A stretch of 64,000 nt of DNA. It comes from a virus. The stretch lies in the IMG/VR virus record IMGVR_UViG_3300046542_000291, positions 115,641 through 179,640 of that record. One strand, written 5' to 3'. Below the pieces are notes generated by a model, which searched no databases, was not told the origin of the DNA, and worked only from the letters and a program-made list of their open reading frames with translations. Positions 7,986-15,045 of this stretch are shown here, in pieces (the first letter of the stretch is position 1; each line of letters begins with the position of its first letter). Position numbers and translations under genes: made by a program.

Positions 7986-8609
7986 TTACACCATTGGAAG
8001 AACGATCTGTTTGGCCTGGTTCTGATACTTACCACCACGGTCAGCATAGGACACAGCGCAGGCTTGGTCGAGTTCCAGGAAGACCAGTTGCAGCACACCT
8101 TCATTTGCGTAGAAGGTGTTAGGCTGGTTCGTGGTGTTGTGGAACTCGAATGTGATGTAGCCTTCCCAACCTGGTTCGATCGGTGTACATAGGCAGTTCC
8201 AACCAACGCGTGCGATGGTGGACTTACCGATGCAGAGCGCGATCAGGTCGCGTGGCATCTTCACGTATTCCTTACTCCGGGTCAGCAAGAAGCCGCCTGG
8301 TGGAACAACGATCTTACTGCCGGTTACCGAATGGAACTGATCTTCACGGATGTTCTTGTAGTCCAAAGCTTCGTGCTCTGGAATAGCTCCCGTGATGAGG
8401 TACTTCAGGCGTTGCCAGAATGTAGTCTTCGGTGGAATGAAGAGCTTGAACTCTGGGGCCGCCCGAAGGTCGTAACCGCCCGACGAAACGCCATACGAAG
8501 CAATGCGCTCATCGTCGTCGCCTGTCTTGACAGACGTAGGTGAGAACGGTTGGATCATCTTTTCGTTTTCGCAACGGTCGAGGATCGACTTGTCAGAAAG
8601 AAGGGACAT
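7986..8609 (-). CDS. dcd: dCTP deaminase
   Basis: Deaminates dCTP to dUTP, feeding thymidylate synthesis. The 207-residue product has the Dcd/dUTPase trimer fold motifs: KSTIARVGW, the TPIEPGWEGYITFEF stretch with the likely catalytic Glu in TFEF, and a C-terminal YADRGGKYQNQ typical of Dcd. It is somewhat longer than usual because of an extra segment around residues 60-90 (WQRLKYLITGAIPEHEAL). The start at 8609 has only a weak upstream site. It neighbours Thg1-like and ligase genes, and a dTMP kinase is encoded at 30237. A dCTP deaminase rather than a dUTPase is favoured by the C-terminal motif. Confidence 0.92.
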   Translation of the reverse strand: MSLLSDKSILDRCENEKMIQPFSPTSVKTGDDDERIASYGVSSGGYDLRAAPEFKLFIPPKTTFWQRLKYLITGAIPEHEALDYKNIREDQFHSVTGSKIVVPPGGFLLTRSKEYVKMPRDLIALCIGKSTIARVGWNCLCTPIEPGWEGYITFEFHNTTNQPNTFYANEGVLQLVFLELDQACAVSYADRGGKYQNQAKQIVLPMV

Positions 8610-8641
8610 TGAAAGAGCCTATTCGAATTGTCAGTATTACA

Positions 8642-8669
8642 TTGGGGGAGTGAGTGATTTTTCCCCCAA
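8642..8669 (-). terminator. TTGGGGGA/TCCCCCAA hairpin
   Basis: Eight-base perfect stem with a 12-base loop in the 67-base gap between the Thg1-like gene (stop at 8677) and dcd. There is no strong T-run after it on the minus strand, so it may be a terminator or a processing or attenuation structure. Confidence 0.55.
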
Positions 8670-8676
8670 CAGTAGG

Positions 8677-9528
8677 CTACAGCTTAAGGATATCCTTGCT
8701 CACGACTCGTTGCCCATCGAACATAGCCGCTGTGACTGGTTCTGCACCTTCGTACATAACGTCGGAGCGGTTTACCACGGTGGTGATCGGCGGCATGGCC
8801 AGGATCTTAACAATCGAACGCCGTACAACCAGATCAGGATTACTGAAGTAGTTGTGCTTTGGTGGCAGCTCGCTGATCTCTTCTGGAGTGAACGGCCGAG
8901 TAACCGTAGACCGCTGGATGTACGTGCCCCGTTTAAATGCTACGGGGAAACGATTCCAGTTGATACCCTTGTCCATGAGCATGTCTTTGATCTGTTTGCC
9001 GTTCTTCCGGTAGATACCACTGTGTCCGAACTCAGCGTGGCCGACCATCTGAAGAGAGTTCTTGGTAGCATCCCATTCACGCCAAACAAACGTGTTGGTC
9101 CCTTCTGCCCGATTGGGTACATTGTAAACCCGGGCATCGAACTCAGGATCACGGTCTGCGTATTCCGGCATGAACTTGAGCACTTCTTGATAGAAGATAC
9201 GGGTAGCCTTAGCCGCCAACCGAGAGATCATCTTCGACACACGGCCATCGAACCACACTTGATACTTCAGTGAGGTGGAGTGCCAGGTGAGAGTGATCTC
9301 ATCAGACTGGGTAAAGCCCATTGAAGCCCCAGTCTCCTCTACCAACTTACGGCAAGTCTCAATCATGCATTGCTGCATCATCAAGTCGTAAGGTCGGTCC
9401 ATACCACGGGTGAACTTACTGAAGCCCGCGCCGTCAATACGGGCCACGATTGGTAATAACGGCATGAAGCGCTGTTGCAGGAAGTCCTGCTCATACATCT
9501 TCATCCGATCGCCGAGTTTGTCAGTCAT
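8677..9528 (-). CDS. Thg1-like 3'-5' nucleotidyltransferase
   Basis: The 283-residue product matches the tRNA-His guanylyltransferase (Thg1) family: RIDGAGFSKFT at 30-40 with the first metal-binding Asp at 32, RPYD after it, TQSDEITL with the second acidic pair at 76-77, and FDARVYNVP near 150. Family members add nucleotides in the 3'-5' direction to RNA 5' ends, either to tRNA-His or, in Thg1-like proteins, to repair truncated tRNAs. The HINxxxHN-type motif diagnostic of eukaryotic Thg1 is not evident, so repair-type activity is more likely. The start overlaps the stop of the gene upstream (ATGA). In a phage it may repair host tRNAs cut by defence nucleases; that role is inference. Confidence 0.88.
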   Translation of the reverse strand: MTDKLGDRMKMYEQDFLQQRFMPLLPIVARIDGAGFSKFTRGMDRPYDLMMQQCMIETCRKLVEETGASMGFTQSDEITLTWHSTSLKYQVWFDGRVSKMISRLAAKATRIFYQEVLKFMPEYADRDPEFDARVYNVPNRAEGTNTFVWREWDATKNSLQMVGHAEFGHSGIYRKNGKQIKDMLMDKGINWNRFPVAFKRGTYIQRSTVTRPFTPEEISELPPKHNYFSNPDLVVRRSIVKILAMPPITTVVNRSDVMYEGAEPVTAAMFDGQRVVSKDILKL

Positions 9529-10220
9529 TTAGATTCCCCAAGATGCTTTGTCAAAGCGATCCATGCGTCGCTTCCGTACCCGCCGATCGAGGATAACCAA
9601 TCGGGAAGCCTCACGTCGCTCTCGTTTACAACTCTTCGGAGGTTCTCGGCGAACCCATATTTCCGGTACGCTGACCACCTTACCCCGCCGAATGCGTTCC
9701 ACTGTGTCCATTGTAGTTCTCCACGAATTGCCAGCAACAGCAGCGGCTCGTTTTTATCCAGGGGTTGGGTATGGTCAGCTTCTGGAATGTACCATACCAA
9801 GTCAGCACGGCGATGCCATCGCTGATGGCGCTCGACCTTCTCCGCGATATCTTTGAGCACACGTGCCATTACGTCGGCAAAGGTGTTCTTCTTGTTTTGT
9901 TGGATTGGCTTTTTGGTATAGGGGTTGACTTCATCCTTACCGCCGTAACAGGTAGCGCTGGCGAACAACTCAAAAGGCCGATGGTAAAGATCGAACCTAT
10001 CGTATCTGTCACTGGACAGGTCAGCTTCAAAATCAAAGAACGTTCTCTGACTCAACATAAGGTCAGCGATATGGCGCTCACCCCGCATCCAGTACGGTTG
10101 TAGTTTGTGACGGGTATCAGATGGAAAAACGGGAAGTACCCCTGAATCAAACCAATTCAGTTGAGGCTCAGTGATTTGTAGAAACGCATCACCTGGCAGA
10201 AAAACGATTTTCGGTTCCAT
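9525..10220 (-). CDS. Unknown 231-residue protein coupled to Thg1-like gene
   Basis: The start at 10220 (MEPKIVFLPGDAFLQITEPQ) follows TTTGGAGTAA; ten extra in-frame codons upstream lack a site and run into the preceding small gene. Its stop overlaps the Thg1-like start, so the two are co-translated. The sequence is rich in aromatic and charged residues (DRYDRFDLYHRPFELF; RHQRWHRRADLVWYIPEADH) and has the look of an enzyme, with scattered His and Asp. I cannot assign a family. Because of the tight coupling, an RNA- or nucleotide-related role is a reasonable guess only. Confidence 0.78.
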   Translation of the reverse strand: MEPKIVFLPGDAFLQITEPQLNWFDSGVLPVFPSDTRHKLQPYWMRGERHIADLMLSQRTFFDFEADLSSDRYDRFDLYHRPFELFASATCYGGKDEVNPYTKKPIQQNKKNTFADVMARVLKDIAEKVERHQRWHRRADLVWYIPEADHTQPLDKNEPLLLLAIRGELQWTQWNAFGGVRWSAYRKYGFAENLRRVVNESDVRLPDWLSSIGGYGSDAWIALTKHLGESK

Positions 10221-10222
10221 GT

Positions 10223-10369
10223 TTACTCCAAAGGTTGGATTGTAGTGCAACGTCTCCAGTTCGGAATCTCTACCGATAACGGGCAGTGATTCGTGGTGTG
10301 TTGCTGGCGGCTTCTTTTGAGGGCCGTCTTATGGATCTGTCTGTAGAGACGTTTATAACCGCGTTTCAT
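10223..10369 (-). CDS. Small 48-residue basic protein
   Basis: A short frame, MKRGYKRLYRQIHKTALKRS to IQPLE, with AAGGG six bases before its ATG. Its TAA lies three bases before the ATG of the next gene, and its last codons contain that gene's binding site (TTGGAGTAA). It is strongly basic (about a quarter Arg, Lys and His), with a single Trp and two Cys, so it may bind nucleic acid. Alternatively it may act as a leader controlling the downstream gene. No family recognised. Confidence 0.6.
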   Translation of the reverse strand: MKRGYKRLYRQIHKTALKRSRQQHTTNHCPLSVEIPNWRRCTTIQPLE

Positions 10370-10392
10370 ATTTACCCTTACTGTTTACGGCA

Positions 10393-10420
10393 TAAGGGCG
10401 AAGTATTCACCCCGCCCTTA
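10393..10420 (-). terminator. TAAGGGCG/CGCCCTTA hairpin
   Basis: Perfect 8-base inverted repeat with a 12-base loop, directly after the stop of the gene at 10428-11024 and before the 48-residue gene. On the minus strand it is followed by TGCCGTAAACAG without a clear T-run. It lies between genes and fits a terminator or attenuator. Confidence 0.6.
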
Positions 10421-10427
10421 GTTTTAA

Positions 10428-11024
10428 TCAGTCACCGCCCCCGCCGCCACCCGAGTCTCCACCACCCCCAGAGTCACCGGAATTACCCCAGCTCGAACTA
10501 TCGGTGTCGTTGAAGCGAGAACTGCTGTTATCGTTCCAGCTGGTGGTACCGCCGTCATCAACCGGGCCACTCGGCGTGTGGGCTGTATACAGCGGAGCCG
10601 GTGGAACGTATGTGGGCTCAGGGGCTTCGTAACGCTCTGCTGGTTGTTGAGCTGGAGTGTCATCGGACAGCATCATCCCCACCGCAATCGCCGTACCCAT
10701 CAACAGAAAGTCGTCACTGGAGTCGTTATGGATTACGTGTGGTGTTTGGCCACGGGCATAATCCACGATTTTGGTTTCAGCTGGTTTAGGGTCAGGGCGC
10801 CGTGACCGCCCGATCGATTGCTGCGCATCACGATGTTTGCGAACAAAGTCAGTTGCGGTCATTTCATCAACCGAGGATGTCGTTTTTGCCGCACGTCGTT
10901 CTTCGATACCGCGGTGTACGAATTCTTGCATCGGTGACTTCTCATCCAATGCGGGTTCTTCTTTTACCACAGCCGGCTTCTTACGAATCCCAAGCCAGAT
11001 CAAAACTTTGTTCCACAGGCTCAT
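10428..11024 (-). CDS. Unknown 198-residue protein with Gly/Ser/Asp-rich tail
   Basis: The start at 11024 (MSLWNKVLIWLGIRKK) has AAAGGAAA upstream although it overlaps the previous gene by 44 bases. The N-terminus is a short hydrophobic helix followed by KKP, like a membrane anchor or amphipathic helix. A second hydrophobic stretch lies near residues 107-120 (LLMGTAIAVGMML). The last 45 residues are low complexity, built of Ser, Asp, Asn and Gly and ending in GGGGGGD. Such tails are known from small phage and bacterial membrane-associated proteins. Function not recognised; membrane association is inference. Confidence 0.75.
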   Translation of the reverse strand: MSLWNKVLIWLGIRKKPAVVKEEPALDEKSPMQEFVHRGIEERRAAKTTSSVDEMTATDFVRKHRDAQQSIGRSRRPDPKPAETKIVDYARGQTPHVIHNDSSDDFLLMGTAIAVGMMLSDDTPAQQPAERYEAPEPTYVPPAPLYTAHTPSGPVDDGGTTSWNDNSSSRFNDTDSSSWGNSGDSGGGGDSGGGGGGD

Positions 11025-11688
11025 CTTCTATTTCCTTTAATCGAGGGTCATTTGGATCATGGATTTGGTGCCAATCAATCTCGAGGTACGGGTCATCCGA
11101 TTCATGCTCGGTCAACCATTCCTCAACGTCCTTTACCACGTCGGCAAAGTAGAGATTCATTCTCACCGGTACGTTGGCGTCAACAGATAAACGAAGGGCA
11201 GTATTAGTCCCTCCTTCTACATATTCCCTTTCACGCTTTCCTTTCGGTACCGCGTAATAGAAGAGTGCACACACAAGGCTATCAATTCCCTCGCCCCAAA
11301 TTTGGAACACGTTACGGGTATGAAGCATTATGCCATTTGGATACAGGCCATAAAAGCTGCCTCGTGCAAGGCAAGCCATTGACTTAGCGGTTGTCAGTGT
11401 TATTGGGTCAAACGTTGAAGCGTCGTAATAGTTCGGCCAGTCTTTAACCCACCGATCATTACAACCGTTTTTGTGCAGGTATACTCGGGCACCAACTTCC
11501 GAGTAGCGCTTACTCTGTACTGCCCCGTAAAGGAATGCACGATCTGAATCGTAGGCATCCCCCGAAGAGAGTTGGTAACCCAGATCCGTAAGGGTTCTCC
11601 CCAAACGGATCATGAGTTCCAGTGCCCATTCCGGAACGGTTCTTGAGCCAACGCCTGCAACGCAACCAGGTGCTGGCTGCAACTTCAT
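10981..11688 (-). CDS. SLOG/DprA-like nucleotide-binding protein
   Basis: The first 70 residues match the Rossmann-like SLOG fold (the DprA/LOG superfamily): GVGSRTVPEWALELMIRLG, then LGYQLSSGDAYDSDRAFLYGA, i.e. the GSR glycine loop and the SG.A.DSD.AF phosphate- or ligand-binding segment. The remainder (to 235) keeps a Rossmann-like alternation, GEGIDSLVCALFYYA being a possible late strand-helix. Family members bind nucleotides, nucleotide derivatives or DNA. The ATG overlaps the preceding stop (ATGA). Such genes are common in large phages without a defined role; nucleotide sensing or salvage is inference. Confidence 0.75.
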   Translation of the reverse strand: MKLQPAPGCVAGVGSRTVPEWALELMIRLGRTLTDLGYQLSSGDAYDSDRAFLYGAVQSKRYSEVGARVYLHKNGCNDRWVKDWPNYYDASTFDPITLTTAKSMACLARGSFYGLYPNGIMLHTRNVFQIWGEGIDSLVCALFYYAVPKGKREREYVEGGTNTALRLSVDANVPVRMNLYFADVVKDVEEWLTEHESDDPYLEIDWHQIHDPNDPRLKEIEDEPVEQSFDLAWDS

Positions 11689-11978
11689 TGTGGTCGTTTG
11701 ATATCGAAGTAGATACCGTATTCGGTCGGTCCATATGCTTTACGGACGCACTCGTTAACCGACCACCCAGAATCTTTCAAGGCTTGTATTACGAGCCTAC
11801 GATTGAAGTCTGAAATGTTTTGCTCGATACTGAACACGTAACATACGCCATTGAACGCACAGCGCATCTCACTTGCATCAGACATGATGCGGCGCAGCTC
11901 GGTGAAGAACGTTTCGTACTCCGCATCTTTCTGGTTGATCATCTGGTGAACGAAGTCCGGATTGGGCAATTTGGTCAT
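11685..11978 (-). CDS. Unknown 97-residue protein (GW-motif family)
   Basis: MTKLPNPDFVHQMINQKDAE; begins and ends with ATGA overlaps with its neighbours. Its C-terminal half has the pattern beta, helix, GWSV, beta: RRLVIQALKDSGWSVNECV then GPTEYGIYFDI. The same pattern recurs in the genes at 11975-12295 and 13863-14159, so the three are probably diverged copies of one small domain. No function known to me. The coupled arrangement suggests equal expression with the SLOG protein. Confidence 0.75.
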   Translation of the reverse strand: MTKLPNPDFVHQMINQKDAEYETFFTELRRIMSDASEMRCAFNGVCYVFSIEQNISDFNRRLVIQALKDSGWSVNECVRKAYGPTEYGIYFDIKRPQ

Positions 11979-12295
11979 GGGAATACCAGGGTTACGATTG
12001 TGGTAGCGCTACCCTGAGCACCGACAAGGTCAACTGCTTTCCAGCCAACGTCACGGTAGTGTTGAACAACCCGCGTTGTCACATTCGGGTAAAACGTACC
12101 CACCACCGAGAACTCCAGGTAATTGGTAACGCCTTCCCCACCATCCGCCACCTTCAACTTGGCATCTTTCATGCCCGCTTCGATGTAGAGGACGAGTGCT
12201 TCGGTTTCCCGATCATCCCGTTCGATCACCCACTCTTCTGGAGAGGTGGCTTGTGGCAGGGCTGGATCAGTTGCGCCATTAGTAACAGACATCAT
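11975..12295 (-). CDS. Unknown 106-residue protein (GW-motif family)
   Basis: Two adjacent ATGs (12295 and 12292) follow AAGGAATAA; either could be used, the second having the better spacing. After a disordered first 30 residues the protein has beta strands and ends with TRVVQHYRDVGWKAVDLV and a final strand TTIVTLVF, matching the domain seen in the downstream neighbour and at 13863-14159. No enzyme motif. It is the first gene of the coupled series reading into the SLOG gene. Confidence 0.75.
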   Translation of the reverse strand: MMSVTNGATDPALPQATSPEEWVIERDDRETEALVLYIEAGMKDAKLKVADGGEGVTNYLEFSVVGTFYPNVTTRVVQHYRDVGWKAVDLVGAQGSATTIVTLVFP

Positions 12296-12334
12296 TTATT
12301 CCTTAATTCAAGACGTGCGACACTGCACAGATGA

Positions 12335-13717
12335 TTAGGCCCCTTTCAGGATGCCACGCGTGTAGTTACGTTCGTCGTGAACGTTAGTCAGCCCTTTGGC
12401 AATCAGGATACCCTGGATGTAACCAATCCAACGATGCTTCTTGGTCAGGGATTGACGTTTGTCCTTGCCGATAAGCTTGATCATTTCCAGCAGGTGATCC
12501 AGACCGGTGTGTTCACCCAGTGCCACAGTTCCGTGGTCAGCCAACAGATTGCCACGACGATTGACTTCATGGGAGTAACGATTGATCTGACGCTCGATCA
12601 TACGTTCGTAGTGCTTGCCCAGTTTGTTCAAAACAACCTGCTGCTCACTTGGCGGCTCGTCATCGATGACGTCCAGGATTTCCGGAATCGGAGTAACCGT
12701 GGTGTTCAGCTTGATTGGCTCGTCAACAATACCCGTCGAAGCTTTCAGATGAAGAATCCACTCACGCCAGTTGCCCTTGAAGCCATTGGTCTGTGCAACC
12801 AGGAGGGCATACTTCGGGTGTTCCAGTAGTTCATTGTTCATGCGGCGCTGGTTGAACCAGAAGCGTTGCAGTTCAACTTTGAAGTGGATGCGCTCAGTTG
12901 GACCTGCGCTGCGGAACATGTTGTTCATCATGTTCAAGATTTCATCGAAGTCAGCACGCTTCGCCAGGAAGTCGGTGTCGAACAATGCAGTTGTAGCTTG
13001 TGCATTACCTGGGGAATCCAACAGGTCAATATCCGACAAGCGAACGGTACGTCGGAACTTGACCGAGATGTCTTCTGTCCCATGCCGGGACGGGTTAGTG
13101 ATGCGCATCATCAGCACGCCCTGACGATCCTGGATCTTCGTACGCAACGCCGTGTAAGCGTAGAAGAATTCTCCCTCTTCCACCTGTGTCAACCGTGGCA
13201 ACAACCCAGGGTCACCACGAGTGATGGCCATGACCAGATCGTTGTCGCTGGCCCATGGCGCACAGGCCAGTGGGTCGACACGAGGGAACAGATGCTTGGC
13301 GTCGTACAGGTTGGCAATGGCCGGGTCGGCAACCACTGGAGCTTTTGCTGCCACTTCGATCGAGAAGTTCTCATCCGAGTAGCATAACTGACCACCATCG
13401 GCGGACAGCTGCTCGTAGGTACCACGGAACGGGGCATCCGACATTGGCACCAGGCTGTCTTGCATCAACAGCAACCAGCTACCGTGTGGGACGTCGTAGA
13501 TCGCTTGTTGACGATCGTTCAACAGGGTAACGCCGCGTTCATCGCGATGCTCACCACTCGACCAACCCATCCAGCGACCCAGGAGGGTTTGCAGCTTAGG
13601 GATGTCGCTATCGCTGACGTGAGTGAAAGGGGTGTGACGATGAGACTGGGCATTTGCTTTCAGATCGACGTGCACAGCGTGAACAACATTGCCGGACGTC
13701 TTATGCTTGTACTTCAT
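12335..13717 (-). CDS. Unknown 460-residue two-part phage protein
   Basis: Starts MKYKHKTSGNVVHAVHVDLK after AGGAG. The N-terminal part contains YDVPHGSWLLLMQDSLVPMS, a strand-turn pattern like small phage proteins that describe an allowed value and end in a Y-turn. The middle is unassigned. The last 90 residues (HYERMIERQINRYSHEVNRR, then KKHRWIGYIQGILIAKGLTN) resemble a helical module common in small phage proteins that end WxGxxQGxLxxxGxxTxxE. The gene looks like a fusion of several such modules. Function not recognised. A 145-base gap with a hairpin precedes it. Confidence 0.8.
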   Translation of the reverse strand: MKYKHKTSGNVVHAVHVDLKANAQSHRHTPFTHVSDSDIPKLQTLLGRWMGWSSGEHRDERGVTLLNDRQQAIYDVPHGSWLLLMQDSLVPMSDAPFRGTYEQLSADGGQLCYSDENFSIEVAAKAPVVADPAIANLYDAKHLFPRVDPLACAPWASDNDLVMAITRGDPGLLPRLTQVEEGEFFYAYTALRTKIQDRQGVLMMRITNPSRHGTEDISVKFRRTVRLSDIDLLDSPGNAQATTALFDTDFLAKRADFDEILNMMNNMFRSAGPTERIHFKVELQRFWFNQRRMNNELLEHPKYALLVAQTNGFKGNWREWILHLKASTGIVDEPIKLNTTVTPIPEILDVIDDEPPSEQQVVLNKLGKHYERMIERQINRYSHEVNRRGNLLADHGTVALGEHTGLDHLLEMIKLIGKDKRQSLTKKHRWIGYIQGILIAKGLTNVHDERNYTRGILKGA

Positions 13718-13836
13718 GCAAAACTCCTGGTTAAAGAATTACGACGGTGACCCATTTTGTGAAAAGCGTTTGATTGGGTTTTTCTGGTTAAGAGCCTTTA
13801 TGCCTTATTCGCTCTTGCCTTTACCTCTATCTAAAG

Positions 13837-13855
13837 TATACCGCTTGTCGGTATA
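13837..13855 (-). terminator. TATACCG/CGGTATA hairpin
   Basis: Perfect 7-base inverted repeat with a 5-base loop, 8 bases after the stop of the gene at 13863-14159. On the minus strand it is followed by CTTTAGATAG. It may be a terminator or a binding site. The rest of the 145-base gap 13718-13862 shows no gene. Confidence 0.5.
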
Positions 13856-13862
13856 TCCTTAT

Positions 13863-14159
13863 TTACTGAATCATGTAGGCAAAGGATTCACGGAGTACAA
13901 CCTCCGTTGTTATCCCTTGAGGCACGACGTTAATGACAATCCAACCGAAGTGAGCCATAAGGGATTTGAAGTGGCCGTGATCGATCTCAGGTAAACGAAC
14001 ATTCACTACATGGAACATAGTTGCCCCAGGAACAAGGTGACGAGCCTTGGCCATGTAGACCATGTCATTCATCACAGATTCAACCACAACAACAAACTGA
14101 CGACCCTCATCGGTCATATTCAACATAGCCGTAAGGTATTGCGGTGTAGGAATGTTCAT
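13863..14159 (-). CDS. Unknown 98-residue protein (GW-motif family)
   Basis: MNIPTPQYLTAMLNMTDEGR, start preceded by GGAGTAACC. Its second half shows the beta-helix-beta pattern FKSLMAHFGWIVINVVPQG then a strand TEVVLRESF, matching the proteins at 11685 and 11975. It lies two bases after the gene at 14162-14572 in the direction of transcription. The repeated appearance of this small domain suggests a set of related accessory proteins. Function unknown. Confidence 0.75.
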   Translation of the reverse strand: MNIPTPQYLTAMLNMTDEGRQFVVVVESVMNDMVYMAKARHLVPGATMFHVVNVRLPEIDHGHFKSLMAHFGWIVINVVPQGITTEVVLRESFAYMIQ

Positions 14160-14161
14160 GG

Positions 14162-14572
14162 TTACTCCAGACCGATAATGTTCTTCAGGCGTCTTTCCTC
14201 ATGCCCAGCGTAACGCAGCTGTCCTTCAAGGTATTTGCGCCAGTGTTGCAGGAGGTTGTAGTTAATAATGCTTGCCATTCGTTCACTGGATACTTGCTCA
14301 GCCTCAGGGAATCCTTCTATCTCCCAAACAATCTTAGCTGACGTACGGAGGCACATCCAGACCAGACGTGGTTTACCACGGTCCAACTTGTCCCATACTT
14401 CCTTACCTTCATCACCCCACTTGTGGGAGTAGACGCTGCGGATCTCAAGCGTGAAGCCTCCCGTAAAAGCATTCTGTGGCATTGCTCCATTCGGGGATTG
14501 ATCACGATCATGTTGCAAGAGTTGCGTAATACCGATGACGGACAGGAAAAGGTCTTCTATAACGAGTTCCAT
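14162..14572 (-). CDS. Unknown 136-residue protein, tandem paralogue
   Basis: I start it at the ATG at 14572 (MELVIEDLFLSVIGITQLLQ) because CGGAGTAATC stands before it; the frame runs 13 codons further without a site, into the upstream gene. It aligns with the upstream gene at 14575-14988: QNAFTGGFTLEIRSVY against HNAFNGDITLEINHLD, an acidic central loop, then IINYNLLQHWRKYLEGQLR against VIATNLARHYMYMLREKTE. The two are tandem duplicates two bases apart. No family known. Confidence 0.8.
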   Translation of the reverse strand: MELVIEDLFLSVIGITQLLQHDRDQSPNGAMPQNAFTGGFTLEIRSVYSHKWGDEGKEVWDKLDRGKPRLVWMCLRTSAKIVWEIEGFPEAEQVSSERMASIINYNLLQHWRKYLEGQLRYAGHEERRLKNIIGLE

Positions 14573-14574
14573 GA

Positions 14575-14988
14575 TTACTCCGGTTTGATTTTGTCTACTC
14601 GGCGCTCCCACTCTTCTTCAGCGCGTTCCGTTTTCTCACGGAGCATGTACATGTAGTGGCGAGCCAGGTTGGTGGCGATAACCGCCTTGAGGGTTTCTTC
14701 GTTGAAGGACTTACCCCAGCAACGTTCAATGTCGTCTGTATCCAGGAGGACGATTTTATTGCCCTCGTCACAGATCCACTTGAACGGGAAGTTCCCAGAC
14801 AGGTGGTTAGGGGAATACAGCTTGGTAACCTCGTCGTAATCGAGGTGATTGATTTCCAGTGTGATGTCACCATTGAAGGCGTTATGCAATGCACTACCTT
14901 CAACACCGAGTTGTTCGAGTTTGTACTTCAAAAGCTCACGAGTCCGCATAGCGTTCTCTGGGGCGTTCTTTACAAGATCGTAGATCAT
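14575..14988 (-). CDS. Unknown 137-residue protein, tandem paralogue
   Basis: MIYDLVKNAPENAMRTRELL, with TAGGTAATG just before the start. It shares length, the NAF.G..TLEI motif and a C-terminal helical segment with its downstream neighbour, so one arose from the other by duplication. The C-terminus is a highly charged helix (EKTERAEEEWERRVDKIKPE). Neither member has a catalytic motif. They follow the terminator region after the AAA+ ATPase gene and start a short unit of three small genes (14988 down to 13863). Confidence 0.8.
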   Translation of the reverse strand: MIYDLVKNAPENAMRTRELLKYKLEQLGVEGSALHNAFNGDITLEINHLDYDEVTKLYSPNHLSGNFPFKWICDEGNKIVLLDTDDIERCWGKSFNEETLKAVIATNLARHYMYMLREKTERAEEEWERRVDKIKPE

Positions 14989-15019
14989 TTCATTACCTAT
15001 TTACTAAAAGGTCATAGAA

Positions 15020-15037
15020 CTGGCCCCGGAGGGCCAG
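15020..15037 (-). terminator. CTGGCCC-CGGA-GGGCCAG terminator
   Basis: Seven-base perfect stem with a CGGA loop, 8 bases after the stop of the AAA+ gene at 15046. On the minus strand the following bases TTCTATGACCTTTTAG are T-rich. The only gap in that region and a typical hairpin of this phage. Confidence 0.75.
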
Positions 15038-15045
15038 ACAGGGGT

